Positions 51,797 through 61,260 of a stretch of DNA of 64,000 nucleotides are shown here, in pieces. The stretch comes from Hyphomonadaceae bacterium (GTDB taxonomy: Bacteria > Pseudomonadota > Alphaproteobacteria > Caulobacterales > Aquidulcibacteraceae). A program made the position numbers and the translations under genes. The stretch is from NCBI GenBank assembly GCA_016791385.1, contig JAEUMR010000027.1, positions 62,001-126,000 of the forward strand, read 5' to 3'. Under the pieces are notes generated by a model. The model was not told where the DNA came from. It was given only the letters and a program-made list of their open reading frames with translations, and did no database searches. The first letter of the stretch is position 1; each line of letters starts with the position of its first letter.

Positions 51797-52606
51797 ATGG
51801 CTAAAGAACAATCCCGTCGCACCGGCGTGCTCGCACGCAAGGTCGGCATGATGCGCGTGTTCGAAGCGGACGGTGCGCATACCCCCGTCACGGTGCTCGA
51901 TCTCGCTGGCTGCCAAGTCGTCGGCCGCCGCACCGTGGGCGCTGAGGAGTTCAAGAACTCCGCGGGCGAATCGGTTGCGCTGAAGCCGAAGAAGTCGCGC
52001 AGGAACGCCAAAGCCGCCGCCCCCGCTCGTGAAGCGAAGGGCGATGGCTACACTGCCGTCGTGCTCGGCGCAGGCGCGGCCAAAGCGAAGCGCCGCACGC
52101 AGGCCGAGCGCGGTCAGTTTGCGCGCGCCAAGGTCGAGCCGAAGGCGATCGTGCGCGAATTCCGCGTCAGCGAAGACAACCTCTTGCCGGTCGGCGCCGA
52201 AATCAGCGCCGACCATTTTGTTGCCGGCCAGAAGGTTGATGTCGCAGGCATCACCATCGGCAAGGGCTTCGCCGGCGCCATGAAGCGCTGGAATTTCGGC
52301 GGCTTGCGCGCCACGCACGGCGTCTCGGTCTCGCACCGTTCGCACGGCTCGACCGGTCAACGCCAAGACCCGGGCAAAGTGTTCAAGGGCAAGAAGATGG
52401 CGGGCCATCTGGGTGATGAGCGCGTCAGCGTTCAGAACCTGCAGATCGTTCGCGTCGATCCCGCCCGCGGCCTTCTGTTCGTGAAGGGCGCGGTCCCCGG
52501 CGCTGAAGGCAGCTGGGTTGAAGTGCGCGACGCGGCCAAGGCGGCGCTGCCGCAGGAAGCGCCGAAGCCCGCAGGCCTGCGCCAAGCGCAAGCAGCGGCT
52601 GAGTGA
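51797..52606 (+). CDS. rplC: Ribosomal protein uL3
   Basis: A 269-residue large-subunit protein near the peptidyl-transferase centre. The start [26 protein letters not shown] and the loop [28 protein letters not shown] are diagnostic; the Gln in STGQRQDPG is the site methylated by PrmB in related bacteria. It is longer than E. coli L3 by about 60 residues, through an Ala/Lys-rich insert near residues 60-95 and a tail. ATG 51797 is preferred to TTG 51788, which overlaps the rpsJ stop. Next gene rplD follows after 8 bases. Confidence 0.97.
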   Translation: MAKEQSRRTGVLARKVGMMRVFEADGAHTPVTVLDLAGCQVVGRRTVGAEEFKNSAGESVALKPKKSRRNAKAAAPAREAKGDGYTAVVLGAGAAKAKRRTQAERGQFARAKVEPKAIVREFRVSEDNLLPVGAEISADHFVAGQKVDVAGITIGKGFAGAMKRWNFGGLRATHGVSVSHRSHGSTGQRQDPGKVFKGKKMAGHLGDERVSVQNLQIVRVDPARGLLFVKGAVPGAEGSWVEVRDAAKAALPQEAPKPAGLRQAQAAAE

Positions 52607-52614
52607 GGGCGGAC

Positions 52615-53325
52615 ATGAAACTCGATATCCAAACCCTCGACGCCAAGAAGGCCGGTTCGATCGATCTCGACGACGCCATCTTTGGCATCAAGGAAATCCG
52701 CGCCGACATCCTGCAGCGCATGGTGAAGTACCAACTCGCCAAGCGCCGGGCCGGCACGCACAAGACGCAAAGCCGCGGTGAAGTCTCGCGCTCGCACTCC
52801 AAGCTCTACAAGCAAAAGGGTACGGGTCAGGCGCGTCACGGCGCGGCCAACGCGCCGATCTTCCGTGGCGGTGGTCATGCGCATAACCGCTTGCCGCGCG
52901 ATTACACGCACGAGCTGCCGAAGAAGGTGCGCGCGATGGCGCTGCGCCATGCGCTGTCGGCCAAGGCGAATGCTGGCGATATCGTCGTCATTGACGCGCT
53001 GAAGCTGGCCGACGCAAAGACGTCGGCGCTGAAGCAATCGCTGGCGAAGCTGAACCTCGACAACGCTCTGTTCATCGCCGGCGCGGAAGTTGACGCCAAC
53101 GTCGCCCTCGCCGCGCGCAACCTGCCGAACATCGACGTGCTGCCGAACGCGGGTCTCAACGTCTATGACGTCCTGCGCGCCGGCAAGCTGGTGCTCACGC
53201 AGGATGCGGTGAACGCGATCCACGCCCGTTTCAAGAACGGCGACGCGGACGCGAAAGCCGCGCCGAAGAAGCGCGCGCCGGCGAAGAAGAAAACCGAAGC
53301 TTCTGAACAAGGGGCCGCAGCATGA
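52615..53325 (+). CDS. rplD: Ribosomal protein uL4
   Basis: A 236-residue large-subunit protein whose loop lines the exit tunnel ([26 protein letters not shown]). In E. coli it is also the autoregulator of the S10 operon, acting on the leader before rpsJ. Here the C-terminus has an extra Lys/Ala-rich tail of about 25 residues ([17 protein letters not shown]) not needed for the fold. ATG 52615 follows GAGGGCGG; a GTG at 52603 overlapping rplC is less likely. It overlaps rplW by 4 bases. Whether it regulates this leader is unknown. Confidence 0.97.
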   Translation: MKLDIQTLDAKKAGSIDLDDAIFGIKEIRADILQRMVKYQLAKRRAGTHKTQSRGEVSRSHSKLYKQKGTGQARHGAANAPIFRGGGHAHNRLPRDYTHELPKKVRAMALRHALSAKANAGDIVVIDALKLADAKTSALKQSLAKLNLDNALFIAGAEVDANVALAARNLPNIDVLPNAGLNVYDVLRAGKLVLTQDAVNAIHARFKNGDADAKAAPKKRAPAKKKTEASEQGAAA

Positions 53326-53618
53326 GCGCGCTCAAGCACTACGATACGATCATCGCGCCGGTGATCACGGAAAAGGCCACGCTTCTCTCGGAGAAGAATC
53401 AGGTGGTGTTCCGTGTGCCGCTGACCGCGACGAAGAAAGACATCAAGGAAGCTGTCGAGAAGCTCTTCAACGTCAAGGTCGGCGCGGTGAACACCGTTGT
53501 CCGTAAGGGCAAGACGAAGTTCTTCCGCGGCATCGCAGGCAAGCGCTCCGACACGAAGAACGCGATCGTGACGCTGCTTGAAGGCTATTCCATCGACGTG
53601 ACGACGGGGCTCTCGTAA
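53322..53618 (+). CDS. rplW: Ribosomal protein uL23
   Basis: A 98-residue large-subunit protein at the tunnel exit, the docking site for trigger factor and SRP. The core is [44 protein letters not shown], and the family's [23 protein letters not shown] follows. It overlaps rplD (ATGA) and shares a base with the rplB start (TAATG). Length is normal for the bacterial form. Confidence 0.97.
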   Translation: MSALKHYDTIIAPVITEKATLLSEKNQVVFRVPLTATKKDIKEAVEKLFNVKVGAVNTVVRKGKTKFFRGIAGKRSDTKNAIVTLLEGYSIDVTTGLS

Positions 53619-54454
53619 TGGCGCTGAAGCAATTCCGTCCGACCTCGCCTGGCCGGCGTCAGCTTGTGATCGTCGATCGCGGCGAGCTCTATAAGGGCAA
53701 GCCGGTAAAGACGCTCACCGAGGGGCTGACCAAGTCGGGCGGCCGCAACAATCTCGGCCGCGTGACCGCGTTCCGCCATGGCGGCGGGCACAAGCGCACC
53801 TATCGCAAGATCGACTTCAAGCGCCGCAAGTGGGGCATTGAAGCGACGGTCGAGCGGCTCGAGTATGATCCGAACCGCACCGCGTTTATCGCGCTGCTGA
53901 AGTACGCTGACGGCGAACTCAGCTACATCATCGCGCCGCAGCGCCTGAAGGCGGGCGACACGGTGGTCGCCGGCGAACGCGTCGACGTGAAGCCCGGCAA
54001 TGCGATGCCGCTGAAGTCGGTCCCGGTCGGCACCATCATCCACAACATCGAGCTGAAGCCGCTCAAGGGCGCGCAGATGGCGCGCTCGGCCGGCACGTAT
54101 GCTCAGGTAGTGGGCCGCGACGCTGGCTACGCGCAGCTGCGCATGGCCTCTGGCGAAGTGCGCATGGTGCCGGACGTCTGCATGGCCACGATCGGCGCTG
54201 TGTCGAACCCCGACAACATGAACGAAGTCTGGGGCAAGGCTGGCCGCGGCATCCATCTCGGCCGCAAGCCGAGCGTGCGCGGCGTCGCCATGAACCCGGT
54301 CGATCACCCGCACGGCGGTGGTGAAGGCAAGACCTCGGGCGGCCGTCACCCGGTGACGCCGTGGGGCAAGAAGACGCGCGGTCCGAAGACCCGCAAGACC
54401 AAGCCGTCGGATCGTCTGATCATCCGCCGTCGTCACTCGAAGAAAGTGAGCTAA
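53618..54454 (+). CDS. rplB: Ribosomal protein uL2
   Basis: A 278-residue large-subunit protein needed for subunit joining and peptidyl transfer. It has [31 protein letters not shown], the middle [44 protein letters not shown] and the C-terminal [27 protein letters not shown], including the conserved His of HPHGGGEG. Length and order are standard. The start overlaps the rplW stop by one base (TAATG). Confidence 0.98.
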   Translation: MALKQFRPTSPGRRQLVIVDRGELYKGKPVKTLTEGLTKSGGRNNLGRVTAFRHGGGHKRTYRKIDFKRRKWGIEATVERLEYDPNRTAFIALLKYADGELSYIIAPQRLKAGDTVVAGERVDVKPGNAMPLKSVPVGTIIHNIELKPLKGAQMARSAGTYAQVVGRDAGYAQLRMASGEVRMVPDVCMATIGAVSNPDNMNEVWGKAGRGIHLGRKPSVRGVAMNPVDHPHGGGEGKTSGGRHPVTPWGKKTRGPKTRKTKPSDRLIIRRRHSKKVS

Positions 54455-54459
54455 TCGAG

Positions 54460-54738
54460 ATGCCGCGTTCTGTTTGGAAAGGCCCGTTCGTCGACGGTTA
54501 TCTGCTCGCCAAGGCCGAGAAGGCTGCAGGCAGCGCCCGTCGTGAGCAGATCAAGACCTGGTCGCGCCGGTCCACCATCATGCCGCAATTCGTCGGCCTC
54601 ACCTTCCAAGTGCACAATGGCAAGACCTTCACGCCGGTGCTCGTGAGCGAGGATATGGTCGGACACAAGTTCGGCGAGTTCGCGCCGACGCGGAACTATT
54701 TTGGCCACGGCGCCGACAAGAAGGCCAAGAGGAAGTGA
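54460..54738 (+). CDS. rpsS: Ribosomal protein uS19
   Basis: A 92-residue small-subunit head protein that contacts the A-site finger. It shows [49 protein letters not shown] and [19 protein letters not shown]. The start ATG 54460, five bases after the rplB stop, is the natural family start; the open frame extending to 54361 lies within rplB. A Lys/Arg tail closes it. Confidence 0.97.
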   Translation: MPRSVWKGPFVDGYLLAKAEKAAGSARREQIKTWSRRSTIMPQFVGLTFQVHNGKTFTPVLVSEDMVGHKFGEFAPTRNYFGHGADKKAKRK

Positions 54739-54739
54739 G

Positions 54740-55138
54740 ATGAGCAAACCGAAGGCTCCTCCGAAGCAGGCCTCGAACGAAGCGCGCGCTGTTCTGCGCA
54801 CGCTCCGCATCAGCCCGCAAAAACTCAACCTGGTCGCTCAGTCGATCCGCGGCCTCTCCGCCGAGAAGGCGAAGAACGAGCTGCGCTTCAGCCAGAAGCG
54901 CATCGCCAAAGACGTGCTGAAGTGCCTGCAATCGGCGATGGACAACGCCGAAAACAACCATGGCCTCGATCTCGACGGCCTGGTGGTGGCGCAGGCCCAT
55001 GTCGGCAAGAACATCGTCATGAAGCGCATGCACGCCCGCGCCCGCGGCCGTGGCGTGCGCATCGAGAAGCACTTCTCGCAACTCACCATCGTGCTGCGCG
55101 ACACGACCAAGCAGCCCGAGACGGCGGAGGCCGCGTAA
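54740..55138 (+). CDS. rplV: Ribosomal protein uL22
   Basis: A 132-residue large-subunit protein whose long loop reaches into the exit tunnel, where macrolide-resistance mutations occur. The core is [59 protein letters not shown] and the loop [29 protein letters not shown] short N-terminal extension ([11 protein letters not shown]) precedes it. ATG 54740 is one base after the rpsS stop. The stop overlaps the rpsC start as TAATG. Confidence 0.97.
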   Translation: MSKPKAPPKQASNEARAVLRTLRISPQKLNLVAQSIRGLSAEKAKNELRFSQKRIAKDVLKCLQSAMDNAENNHGLDLDGLVVAQAHVGKNIVMKRMHARARGRGVRIEKHFSQLTIVLRDTTKQPETAEAA

Positions 55139-55944
55139 TGGGTCAGAAAGTCAATCCGATCGGGCTGCGGCTCGGCGTCAACCGTACCTGGGATTCGCGT
55201 TGGTATGCGAACACCAAGGACTATGCGCGCCTGCTGCACGAAGACATCAAGATCCGTAAGTTCCTTCGCGAAAAGCTGAAGGCGGCCGGCATCTCGAAGA
55301 TCATCATCGAGCGCCCGCTGAAGAAGTGCCGCGTGACGATCTTCACGGCCAAGCCGGGCGTCGTCATTGGCAAGAAGGGCACGGACATCGAGAAGCTCCG
55401 CAAGGATCTGGCGAAGATGGCGCCGGATGCGGAGGTGCATCTCAACCTGGTCGAAGTGCGCAAGCCGGAGACCGATTCCAATCTCGTCGCCGAAGGCGTG
55501 GCTCAGCAGCTCGAGCGCCGCGTTGCGTTCCGCCGCGCCATGAAGCGGGCGATGCAATCGGCCATGCGGCTCGGCGCCCAAGGCATTCGTATCAACGTGT
55601 CGGGCCGTCTGGGCGGCGCGGAAATCGCGCGCATGGAATGGTACCGCGAGGGGCGCGTACCGCTGCACACGCTGCGGGCCGATGTCGATTACGGCTTTGC
55701 CGAAGCGGACACCGCTTACGGAAAGATCGGCGTGAAGGTGTGGATCTTCAAAGGCGAGATCCTCGAGCACGACCCGATGGCGCAAGACAAGCGTTCGCTG
55801 GAAACCGGCGAGAGCCGTGAGCGCCGCGACCGTGACGATCGTGGCCCGCGCGGACCGCGCGATGACCGTCCGCCGTCCGGCGACCGTCCGCGCCGTGGCC
55901 GCCGTCCGCCGCGCGGCGAAGAAGCTTCGGATTCGGAAGGCTAA
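55138..55944 (+). CDS. rpsC: Ribosomal protein uS3 with Arg-rich tail
   Basis: A 268-residue small-subunit protein at the mRNA entry, with helicase-like activity. The KH domain is [42 protein letters not shown] and [26 protein letters not shown] are conserved. After about residue 215 there is a 50-residue tail rich in Arg, Asp, Gly and Pro ([18 protein letters not shown]) that E. coli lacks. The start overlaps the rplV stop by one base. Longer S3 tails are common in alphaproteobacteria. Confidence 0.97.
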   Translation: MGQKVNPIGLRLGVNRTWDSRWYANTKDYARLLHEDIKIRKFLREKLKAAGISKIIIERPLKKCRVTIFTAKPGVVIGKKGTDIEKLRKDLAKMAPDAEVHLNLVEVRKPETDSNLVAEGVAQQLERRVAFRRAMKRAMQSAMRLGAQGIRINVSGRLGGAEIARMEWYREGRVPLHTLRADVDYGFAEADTAYGKIGVKVWIFKGEILEHDPMAQDKRSLETGESRERRDRDDRGPRGPRDDRPPSGDRPRRGRRPPRGEEASDSEG

Positions 55945-55950
55945 CCCGCC

Positions 55951-56367
55951 ATGATGCAGCCTAAGAAAACCAAGTTCCGGCGCGCTCACAAGGGCCGGAT
56001 CAAGGGCAACACCAAGGGTGGCAGCGCCCTCAACTTCGGCCAGTTCGGTCTGAAGGCGCTGGAGCCGAACCGCGTCAACGCGCGCGAGATCGAAGCGGCC
56101 CGCCGCGCGATCACCCGCGAGATGAAGCGCCAGGGCCGCGTGTGGATCCGCATCTTCCCGGACGTGCCGGTGTCGAAGAAGCCGGTCGAAGTCCGAATGG
56201 GTTCGGGCAAAGGCGCTCCGGAATTCTGGGCCGCGCGCGTGGCGCCGGGACGGATCATGTTTGAAGTCGATGGCGTGCCGGAAGATGTGGCGCGTGAATC
56301 GCTGCGCCTTGGCGCCGCGAAGCTCTCGGTCCGCACCAAGATCGTCGCCCGGATGGAGGGTCTCTAA
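55951..56367 (+). CDS. rplP: Ribosomal protein uL16
   Basis: A 138-residue large-subunit protein that organises the A-site tRNA and the peptidyl-transferase region. The family start [24 protein letters not shown] is present, with [48 protein letters not shown], followed by the [16 protein letters not shown] loop. Length is normal. The stop shares a base with the rpmC start (TAATG). Confidence 0.98.
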   Translation: MMQPKKTKFRRAHKGRIKGNTKGGSALNFGQFGLKALEPNRVNAREIEAARRAITREMKRQGRVWIRIFPDVPVSKKPVEVRMGSGKGAPEFWAARVAPGRIMFEVDGVPEDVARESLRLGAAKLSVRTKIVARMEGL

Positions 56368-56573
56368 TGGCCGCTGACGTCAAGACCGTCCGTGAAATGG
56401 ACGAAGGCCGTCTCAAGGACGAGCTGGCGAAGCTGAAGAAGGAGCAGTTCAACCTGCGCTTCCAGCAAGCCACCGGCCAGCTCGAAAAGTCGTCGCGCAT
56501 GCGCGAAGTCCGCCGCGCCATCGCGCGCGTGCAGACCGTGCTGCGCGAGAAGTCACCGAAAGTGAAAGTGTAA
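56367..56573 (+). CDS. rpmC: Ribosomal protein uL29
   Basis: A 68-residue two-helix large-subunit protein near the tunnel exit. It has the family pattern [55 protein letters not shown]. Its start overlaps the rplP stop. Four bases separate it from rpsQ. Confidence 0.97.
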   Translation: MAADVKTVREMDEGRLKDELAKLKKEQFNLRFQQATGQLEKSSRMREVRRAIARVQTVLREKSPKVKV

Positions 56574-56577
56574 GCCC

Positions 56578-56817
56578 ATGCCGCGCCGTGTGATGCAGGG
56601 AACGATCGTGAGCGACAAAGGCGACAAGACTGTCGTCGTGCAGGTGGAACGCACCTATCTGCACCCGCTCCTCAAGAAGACGGTTCGTCGTTCGGCGAAG
56701 TTCCACGCCCATGACGAAGCCAACGCCTACAAGGCTGGCGAGATCGTCACCATTCAAGAATGCCCGCCCAAGTCCAAGCTTAAGCGCTGGGAAGTGGTCG
56801 GCCGCGTCGGAGCATAA
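56578..56817 (+). CDS. rpsQ: Ribosomal protein uS17
   Basis: A 79-residue OB-fold protein of the small subunit that binds 16S rRNA early in assembly. The sequence has [75 protein letters not shown], the usual full domain without additions. It lies between rpmC and rplN with 3-4 base spacers. Confidence 0.98.
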   Translation: MPRRVMQGTIVSDKGDKTVVVQVERTYLHPLLKKTVRRSAKFHAHDEANAYKAGEIVTIQECPPKSKLKRWEVVGRVGA

Positions 56818-56820
56818 GCC

Positions 56821-57189
56821 ATGATCCAGATGCAAACCAATCTGGATGTCGCCGACAACAGCGGCGCCAAGCGCGTGATGTGCATCAAGGTGCTCGGCGG
56901 CTCCAAGCGCCGCTACGCCACCGTGGGCGACATCATCGTCGTGTCCGTGAAGGAAGCGATGCCGCGTGGCCGCGTTAAGAAGGGCGATGTCCGCAAAGCG
57001 ATCGTCGTGCGCACGGCCAAGGACATCAAGCGCCGCGATGGCTCGACCATCCGCTTCGATTCCAACGCCGCGGTGCTGATCAACAACCAAGGCGAGCCGA
57101 TTGGCACGCGTATCTTCGGACCGGTGCCGCGCGAGCTGCGCGCGAAAAACCAGATGAAGATCATCTCGCTCGCGCCGGAGGTGCTGTAA
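56821..57189 (+). CDS. rplN: Ribosomal protein uL14
   Basis: A 122-residue beta-barrel protein of the large subunit at the subunit interface; also the target of the silencing factor RsfS. Conserved parts are [84 protein letters not shown]. Exact standard length. The stop overlaps the rplX start (TAATG). Confidence 0.98.
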   Translation: MIQMQTNLDVADNSGAKRVMCIKVLGGSKRRYATVGDIIVVSVKEAMPRGRVKKGDVRKAIVVRTAKDIKRRDGSTIRFDSNAAVLINNQGEPIGTRIFGPVPRELRAKNQMKIISLAPEVL

Positions 57190-57509
57190 TGGCTGCCCGC
57201 ATCCGCAAGGACGACACCGTCATCGTCATCGCCGGCAAGGACAAGGGCCGCTCAGGCCGCGTCCTGAAGGTGCTGCCGAAGGAAGAGCGCGTCGTCGTCG
57301 AGGGCTTGAACCTCGTGAAGCGCCACACGGCGCCGAATATGGCCAACCCGGAAGGGGGCGTGATCGCCAAGGAAGTGTCGCTGCACATCTCGAATGTGGC
57401 GCTGCGCGATCCGAAGACCGGCAAGGCGACCCGCGTCGGTTTCAAGGTGAACGACAAGGGCCAAAAGGTCCGTGTCGCCAAGGGTTCTGGAGTTGAGATC
57501 GATGTCTGA
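57189..57509 (+). CDS. rplX: Ribosomal protein uL24
   Basis: A 106-residue KOW-domain protein, one of two assembly initiators of the large subunit. It has [42 protein letters not shown] and [29 protein letters not shown]. Its 3' end overlaps the rplE start by 8 bases (ATGTCTGA), which ties the two genes in translation. Confidence 0.97.
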   Translation: MAARIRKDDTVIVIAGKDKGRSGRVLKVLPKEERVVVEGLNLVKRHTAPNMANPEGGVIAKEVSLHISNVALRDPKTGKATRVGFKVNDKGQKVRVAKGSGVEIDV

Positions 57510-58137
57510 CGCCGCCCAACCGAAGGCGCAGAAGGCGAGCAAGAAGGCCAAGGACGCCGCGCCGTCGAAGCCGCGCGCGCCCAAGCCGGCTGACTACACG
57601 CCGCGCATGAAAGAGCGCTACTTGAAGTCCATCCGCGCCAAGCTGAAGGACGAGTTCAAGTACACCAACGAGATGCAGATTCCGCGTCTCGAGAAGATCG
57701 TGATCAACATGGGCGTCGGCGAAGCAACCGCCGATTCCAAGAAGCTCACGTCTGCGATCGAAGCGTTGACGGCGATCGCCGGCCAAAAGCCGGTGGCCAC
57801 CAAGGCGCGCAAGTCGATTGCCGCGTTCAAGCTGCGCGAAGGCATGAGCGTCGGTGCGAAGGTCACGCTGCGCAAGGACCAGATGTACGAGTTTCTCGAT
57901 CGTTTGGTCACGATCGCGCTGCCCCGCGTGAAGGACTTCCGCGGCCTCAACGGCAAGAGCTTCGATGGCCGCGGCAACTACGCCATGGGCATCAAGGAAC
58001 ACATCGTGTTCCCCGAGATCAATTACGACCAGATCGATCAGATCTGGGGCATGGACATCGTCGTCTGCACCACCGCGCGCACCGACGCCGAGGCCAAGGC
58101 CCTTTTGAAAGAATTCGATTTCCCGTTCCGGAACTGA
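57502..58137 (+). CDS. rplE: Ribosomal protein uL5 with N-terminal extension
   Basis: A 211-residue large-subunit protein that holds 5S rRNA and contacts P-site tRNA. The conserved body starts at about residue 34 ([21 protein letters not shown]), with [55 protein letters not shown] and [18 protein letters not shown]. Before it is a Lys/Ala/Pro-rich extension of about 30 residues, not found in the usual 179-residue form. ATG 57502 overlaps rplX by 8 bases; an internal ATG (57607) would remove the extension, so the longer form is somewhat uncertain. Confidence 0.93.
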   Translation: MSDAAQPKAQKASKKAKDAAPSKPRAPKPADYTPRMKERYLKSIRAKLKDEFKYTNEMQIPRLEKIVINMGVGEATADSKKLTSAIEALTAIAGQKPVATKARKSIAAFKLREGMSVGAKVTLRKDQMYEFLDRLVTIALPRVKDFRGLNGKSFDGRGNYAMGIKEHIVFPEINYDQIDQIWGMDIVVCTTARTDAEAKALLKEFDFPFRN

Positions 58138-58185
58138 TGCGCGCGAGCGCGTCCACCCCAGAACGCACCGGGAGAGAATAGAAGT

Positions 58186-58491
58186 ATGGCAAAGACTAGT
58201 TCAGTCGAACGCAACAAGAAGCGCGAAAGGCTCTCGAAGCAATTCGCAGCCCGCCGCGCCAAGTTGCGCGCCGCTGCGCTGAACGAAGACCTTCCGCTGG
58301 AAGAGCGCTTCGCCGCGCGTATCAAGCTTGCGCAACTGCCGCGCAACTCGTCGCCGACGCGGATCCGCAACCGGTGCGAGCTCACCGGCCGTCCGCGCGC
58401 GTTCTATCGCAAATTGAAGCTCTCGCGTATCGCCCTGCGCGACCTGGCCTCGAAGGGCCAGATCCCGGGCATGATCAAGTCGAGCTGGTGA
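58186..58491 (+). CDS. rpsN: Ribosomal protein uS14, zinc-free form
   Basis: A 101-residue small-subunit head protein. It is the long form without the CxxC zinc motifs: [80 protein letters not shown] 48-base spacer before it, with a GGGAGAGAA ribosome site, is the longest gap since rpsJ. Next gene rpsH is 10 bases on. Confidence 0.97.
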   Translation: MAKTSSVERNKKRERLSKQFAARRAKLRAAALNEDLPLEERFAARIKLAQLPRNSSPTRIRNRCELTGRPRAFYRKLKLSRIALRDLASKGQIPGMIKSSW

Positions 58492-58501
58492 GGCAAGGCG
58501 C

Positions 58502-58897
58502 ATGAACCTCAACGATCCCATCGGCGATCTGATCACCCGCATCCGCAATGCTCAGCTGCGCGGCCGGTCGAAGGTTGCTACTCCCGCTTCCAGCCAGCGC
58601 ATGCGCCTGCTCGCCGTGCTTAAGGACGAAGGCTACATCCGCGATTACCGCGAGGTCGAAAACGGCGGCCACAAGGAAATCGAGATCGAACTCAAGTATT
58701 ATGAAGGCGCGCCGGCGATCCACGAGATTCAGCGCGTTTCCAAGCCGGGTCGCCGCGTCTATTCGTCGATCAAGGACCTGCGCCTGGTGCGCAACGGCCT
58801 TGGCATCTCGATTCTCTCCACGCCGAAGGGCGTGATGAGCGACAACGCCGCGCGCGAAGCCAATGTCGGCGGCGAAATCCTCTGCGAGGTCTACTAA
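58502..58897 (+). CDS. rpsH: Ribosomal protein uS8
   Basis: A 131-residue small-subunit protein that binds the central domain of 16S rRNA and, in E. coli, represses the spc operon. Conserved parts: [59 protein letters not shown], and [48 protein letters not shown]. Normal length. One base separates its stop from the rplF start. Confidence 0.98.
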   Translation: MNLNDPIGDLITRIRNAQLRGRSKVATPASSQRMRLLAVLKDEGYIRDYREVENGGHKEIEIELKYYEGAPAIHEIQRVSKPGRRVYSSIKDLRLVRNGLGISILSTPKGVMSDNAAREANVGGEILCEVY

Positions 58898-58898
58898 G

Positions 58899-59432
58899 AT
58901 GTCCCGCCTCGGTAAGAAGCCGATCCCCGCTCCGAATGGCGTCACCATCACGGTGAAGGGCCAGGACGTGAGCGTGAAGGGCCCCAAGGGCGCGCTGAGC
59001 TTCCGCGCCCATGACGACGTTGAAGTCGCATTCGCGGATGGCGCACTTTCGGTGAAGCCACGTCACGAGACGCCGCGCGCGCGCGCTTTGTGGGGCACCA
59101 CACGCGCCGTGCTGGCCAACAATGTGAAGGGCGTCACCGAAGGTTTCGAAAAGAACCTGGAAATGACGGGCGTCGGCTATCGTGCGGCGATGCAGGGCAA
59201 GAACCTGCAGATGCAGCTCGGCTACAGTCACGAGATCGTCTACCAGCCGCCGGAAGGCATCTCGCTTGCGACGCCGAAGCCGACCGAAATCAAGGTCAGC
59301 GGCATCGATCCGCAAGCGGTTGGCCAAGCCGCTGCTGAAATTCGCTCTTTCCGCCCACCCGAGCCCTACAAGGGCAAGGGCGTGCGCTACGCTGGCGAAC
59401 GCATCCGCCGCAAGGAAGGCAAGAAGAAGTAA
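58899..59432 (+). CDS. rplF: Ribosomal protein uL6
   Basis: A 177-residue large-subunit protein near the factor-binding site. It has [61 protein letters not shown] and [46 protein letters not shown] 58899 gives the usual length; 36 bases of open frame upstream are inside rpsH. The next gene follows after 3 bases. Confidence 0.98.
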   Translation: MSRLGKKPIPAPNGVTITVKGQDVSVKGPKGALSFRAHDDVEVAFADGALSVKPRHETPRARALWGTTRAVLANNVKGVTEGFEKNLEMTGVGYRAAMQGKNLQMQLGYSHEIVYQPPEGISLATPKPTEIKVSGIDPQAVGQAAAEIRSFRPPEPYKGKGVRYAGERIRRKEGKKK

Positions 59433-59435
59433 GCC

Positions 59436-59801
59436 ATGGTCCGGAAACTCAATCCCATCGAGCGGCGCGCTCAGCGCAACCGCACCCGGCTGAAGAAGGT
59501 CGCTGGCGAAGGCCGTCTGCGCCTGTCCGTCTTCCGTTCGGCCAAGCATATCTCGGCGCAGCTGATCGACGACGTCAGTGGCGTCACGGTCGCGGCGGCG
59601 TCGACGCTCGACCCGTCGTTCAAGGAAACCGGCAAGAAGAGTTCGGACAAGGACGGCGCGGCGACGGTCGGCAAGCTGATCGCCGAACGCGCGCTGGCTA
59701 AGGGGCAAAAGAAGGTCGTGTTCGATCGCGGCCGCTACGTGTTTCATGGCCGGGTGAAGGCCCTGGCTGACGCCGCCCGTGAGGGCGGTCTCGATTTCTG
59801 A
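59436..59801 (+). CDS. rplR: Ribosomal protein uL18
   Basis: A 121-residue 5S-rRNA-binding protein of the central protuberance. It shows [94 protein letters not shown]. Normal size. It is followed after 10 bases by rpsE with a GAGGAAGAGG ribosome site. Confidence 0.98.
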   Translation: MVRKLNPIERRAQRNRTRLKKVAGEGRLRLSVFRSAKHISAQLIDDVSGVTVAAASTLDPSFKETGKKSSDKDGAATVGKLIAERALAKGQKKVVFDRGRYVFHGRVKALADAAREGGLDF

Positions 59802-59811
59802 GGAAGAGGCG

Positions 59812-60492
59812 ATGACTGACGAAACCGCAGGCGGCGCAGTCGCCGAGCAGAGCGAGCAGCCGCAGCGCCGTGGCCGAGGTCCCCGCCGTGGCGGTGGCGC
59901 CGGCGGCGGCGGTGATCGCCCGCGTCGTGGTCCCCGTGATGGGCAAACGAGCGAAGAGCGTGCGGACGGCGAACTGGTCGACAAGCTGGTGGCCATCAAC
60001 CGCGTCGCCAAGGTGGTGAAGGGCGGCAAGAATTTCGGCTTTGCTGCGCTCGTCGTCGTCGGCGACAAGAAGGGCCGCGTCGGCTTCGGCCATGGCAAGG
60101 CGCGCGAAGTGCCGGAAGCTATCCGCAAGGCGACCGAAGAAGCCAAGAAGACGATGATCCGCGTGCCGCTGCGCGAGGGCCGCACGCTGCACCATGACGG
60201 CCAGGGCCGTTGGGGCGCTGGCAAGGTGATGTTGCGTGCAGCGCCGGCCGGTACCGGTCTCATCGCCGGCGGACCGATGCGCGCCGTTCTGGAAGTGCTG
60301 GGCGTCTCGGACGTTGTCGCCAAGTCGAAGGGTTCGTCGAACCCTTACAACATGGTGCGCGCCACGTTCGACGCGCTGAAGGGGCAAAGCTCGCCGCGCC
60401 AAGTCGCGAGCCGCCGCGGTCTCAAGGTTGCCGACATCGTCGGCCGCCGTAAGGACGGCGCGAGCCTCGGTGAAGTGGCGGCGGAGGGCTGA
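59812..60492 (+). CDS. rpsE: Ribosomal protein uS5 with Gly/Arg-rich N-terminus
   Basis: A 226-residue small-subunit protein involved in decoding accuracy and mRNA unwinding. The double-stranded RNA-binding-like and S5 C-domains start near residue 58 ([55 protein letters not shown]), and continue with [46 protein letters not shown]. Before them is a 55-residue extension rich in Gly, Arg and Pro ([21 protein letters not shown]). ATG 59812 is chosen for its ribosome site; the frame is open to 59779. Confidence 0.96.
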   Translation: MTDETAGGAVAEQSEQPQRRGRGPRRGGGAGGGGDRPRRGPRDGQTSEERADGELVDKLVAINRVAKVVKGGKNFGFAALVVVGDKKGRVGFGHGKAREVPEAIRKATEEAKKTMIRVPLREGRTLHHDGQGRWGAGKVMLRAAPAGTGLIAGGPMRAVLEVLGVSDVVAKSKGSSNPYNMVRATFDALKGQSSPRQVASRRGLKVADIVGRRKDGASLGEVAAEG

Positions 60493-60495
60493 TAG

Positions 60496-60681
60496 ATGGC
60501 TGCGAAGAAGACGGTCAAAGTGCGCCGGGTCGGCAGCCCGATCCGCCGCGAATCCGATCAACGCGCGACGCTTCTTGGCCTCGGCCTTAAGCGCGCCAAC
60601 CAAGTCGTCGAGCTTGAGGATACGCCCTCCGTGCAGGGCATGATCCGCAAGGTCGGCCATTTGGTCGAAGTCGTGAAATAA
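60496..60681 (+). CDS. rpmD: Ribosomal protein uL30
   Basis: A 61-residue large-subunit protein. It has [57 protein letters not shown], the complete bacterial L30 domain. It begins 3 bases after rpsE and is followed by a 29-base spacer before rplO. Confidence 0.97.
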   Translation: MAAKKTVKVRRVGSPIRRESDQRATLLGLGLKRANQVVELEDTPSVQGMIRKVGHLVEVVK

Positions 60682-60710
60682 CGGACGGCCTCGCCGTCGG
60701 AGCAAGTACG

Positions 60711-61196
60711 ATGAAACTGAACGAACTGGCCGATAATCCAGGCTCCACCAAGAAGCTGATGCGCGTTGGCCGCGGCGTCGGTTCGGGCAAGGGCAAAACC
60801 GGCGGGCGCGGCGTGAAGGGGCAAAAGTCCCGTCGCGGCGTGTCGATCAACGGCTTCGAAGGCGGTCAGATGCCGCTGCACATGCGCATGCCGAAGCGTG
60901 GCTTCAACCCGCTGAACGGCAAGCGCACGCAGTGGATCAATCTGACGACGCTTCAAAACGCCATCGATAACAAGAAGATCGACGCTGGCAGCGAGATCAC
61001 CGAAGACGCGTTGGTGGCGGCCGGTCTGGTGCGGCGGAAGAAAGACGGCATTCGTCTCCTTGCGCGCGGCGAACTGAAGGCCAAAGTGAACATCACCGTG
61101 TCGGGCGCTTCGGCGGCGGCGATCGCCGCTGTGGAAAAGGCGGGCGGCAAGGTGACGCTGCTGAACCCGCCCGCGGCGGACGAAGCGGCGGCTTAA
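60711..61196 (+). CDS. rplO: Ribosomal protein uL15
   Basis: A 161-residue large-subunit assembly protein. The start [64 protein letters not shown] is characteristic; the C-terminal part ([42 protein letters not shown]) completes the fold. Length slightly above E. coli's 144. A stem-loop spacer of 64 bases separates it from secY. Confidence 0.98.
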   Translation: MKLNELADNPGSTKKLMRVGRGVGSGKGKTGGRGVKGQKSRRGVSINGFEGGQMPLHMRMPKRGFNPLNGKRTQWINLTTLQNAIDNKKIDAGSEITEDALVAAGLVRRKKDGIRLLARGELKAKVNITVSGASAAAIAAVEKAGGKVTLLNPPAADEAAA

Positions 61197-61201
61197 GTTC
61201 G

Positions 61202-61246
61202 CTCTCCGAAGGGGGAGTATCCGCGCAAGCGGAGAGTAAGATTCGG
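61202..61246 (+). other. Stem-loop between rplO and secY
   Basis: CTCTCCG 61202-61208 pairs with CGGAGAG 61230-61236; alternatively CCGAA 61206-61210 pairs with TTCGG 61242-61246. No T run. It may tune secY expression or mRNA processing. Confidence 0.4.
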
Positions 61247-61260
61247 AGCACCGCGCCCAC

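Noticed and set aside
54838-55989. 383-codon antisense frame across rplV and rpsC
   Set aside because: Shadow of conserved ribosomal genes; His/Arg/Leu-rich with no recognisable domain.
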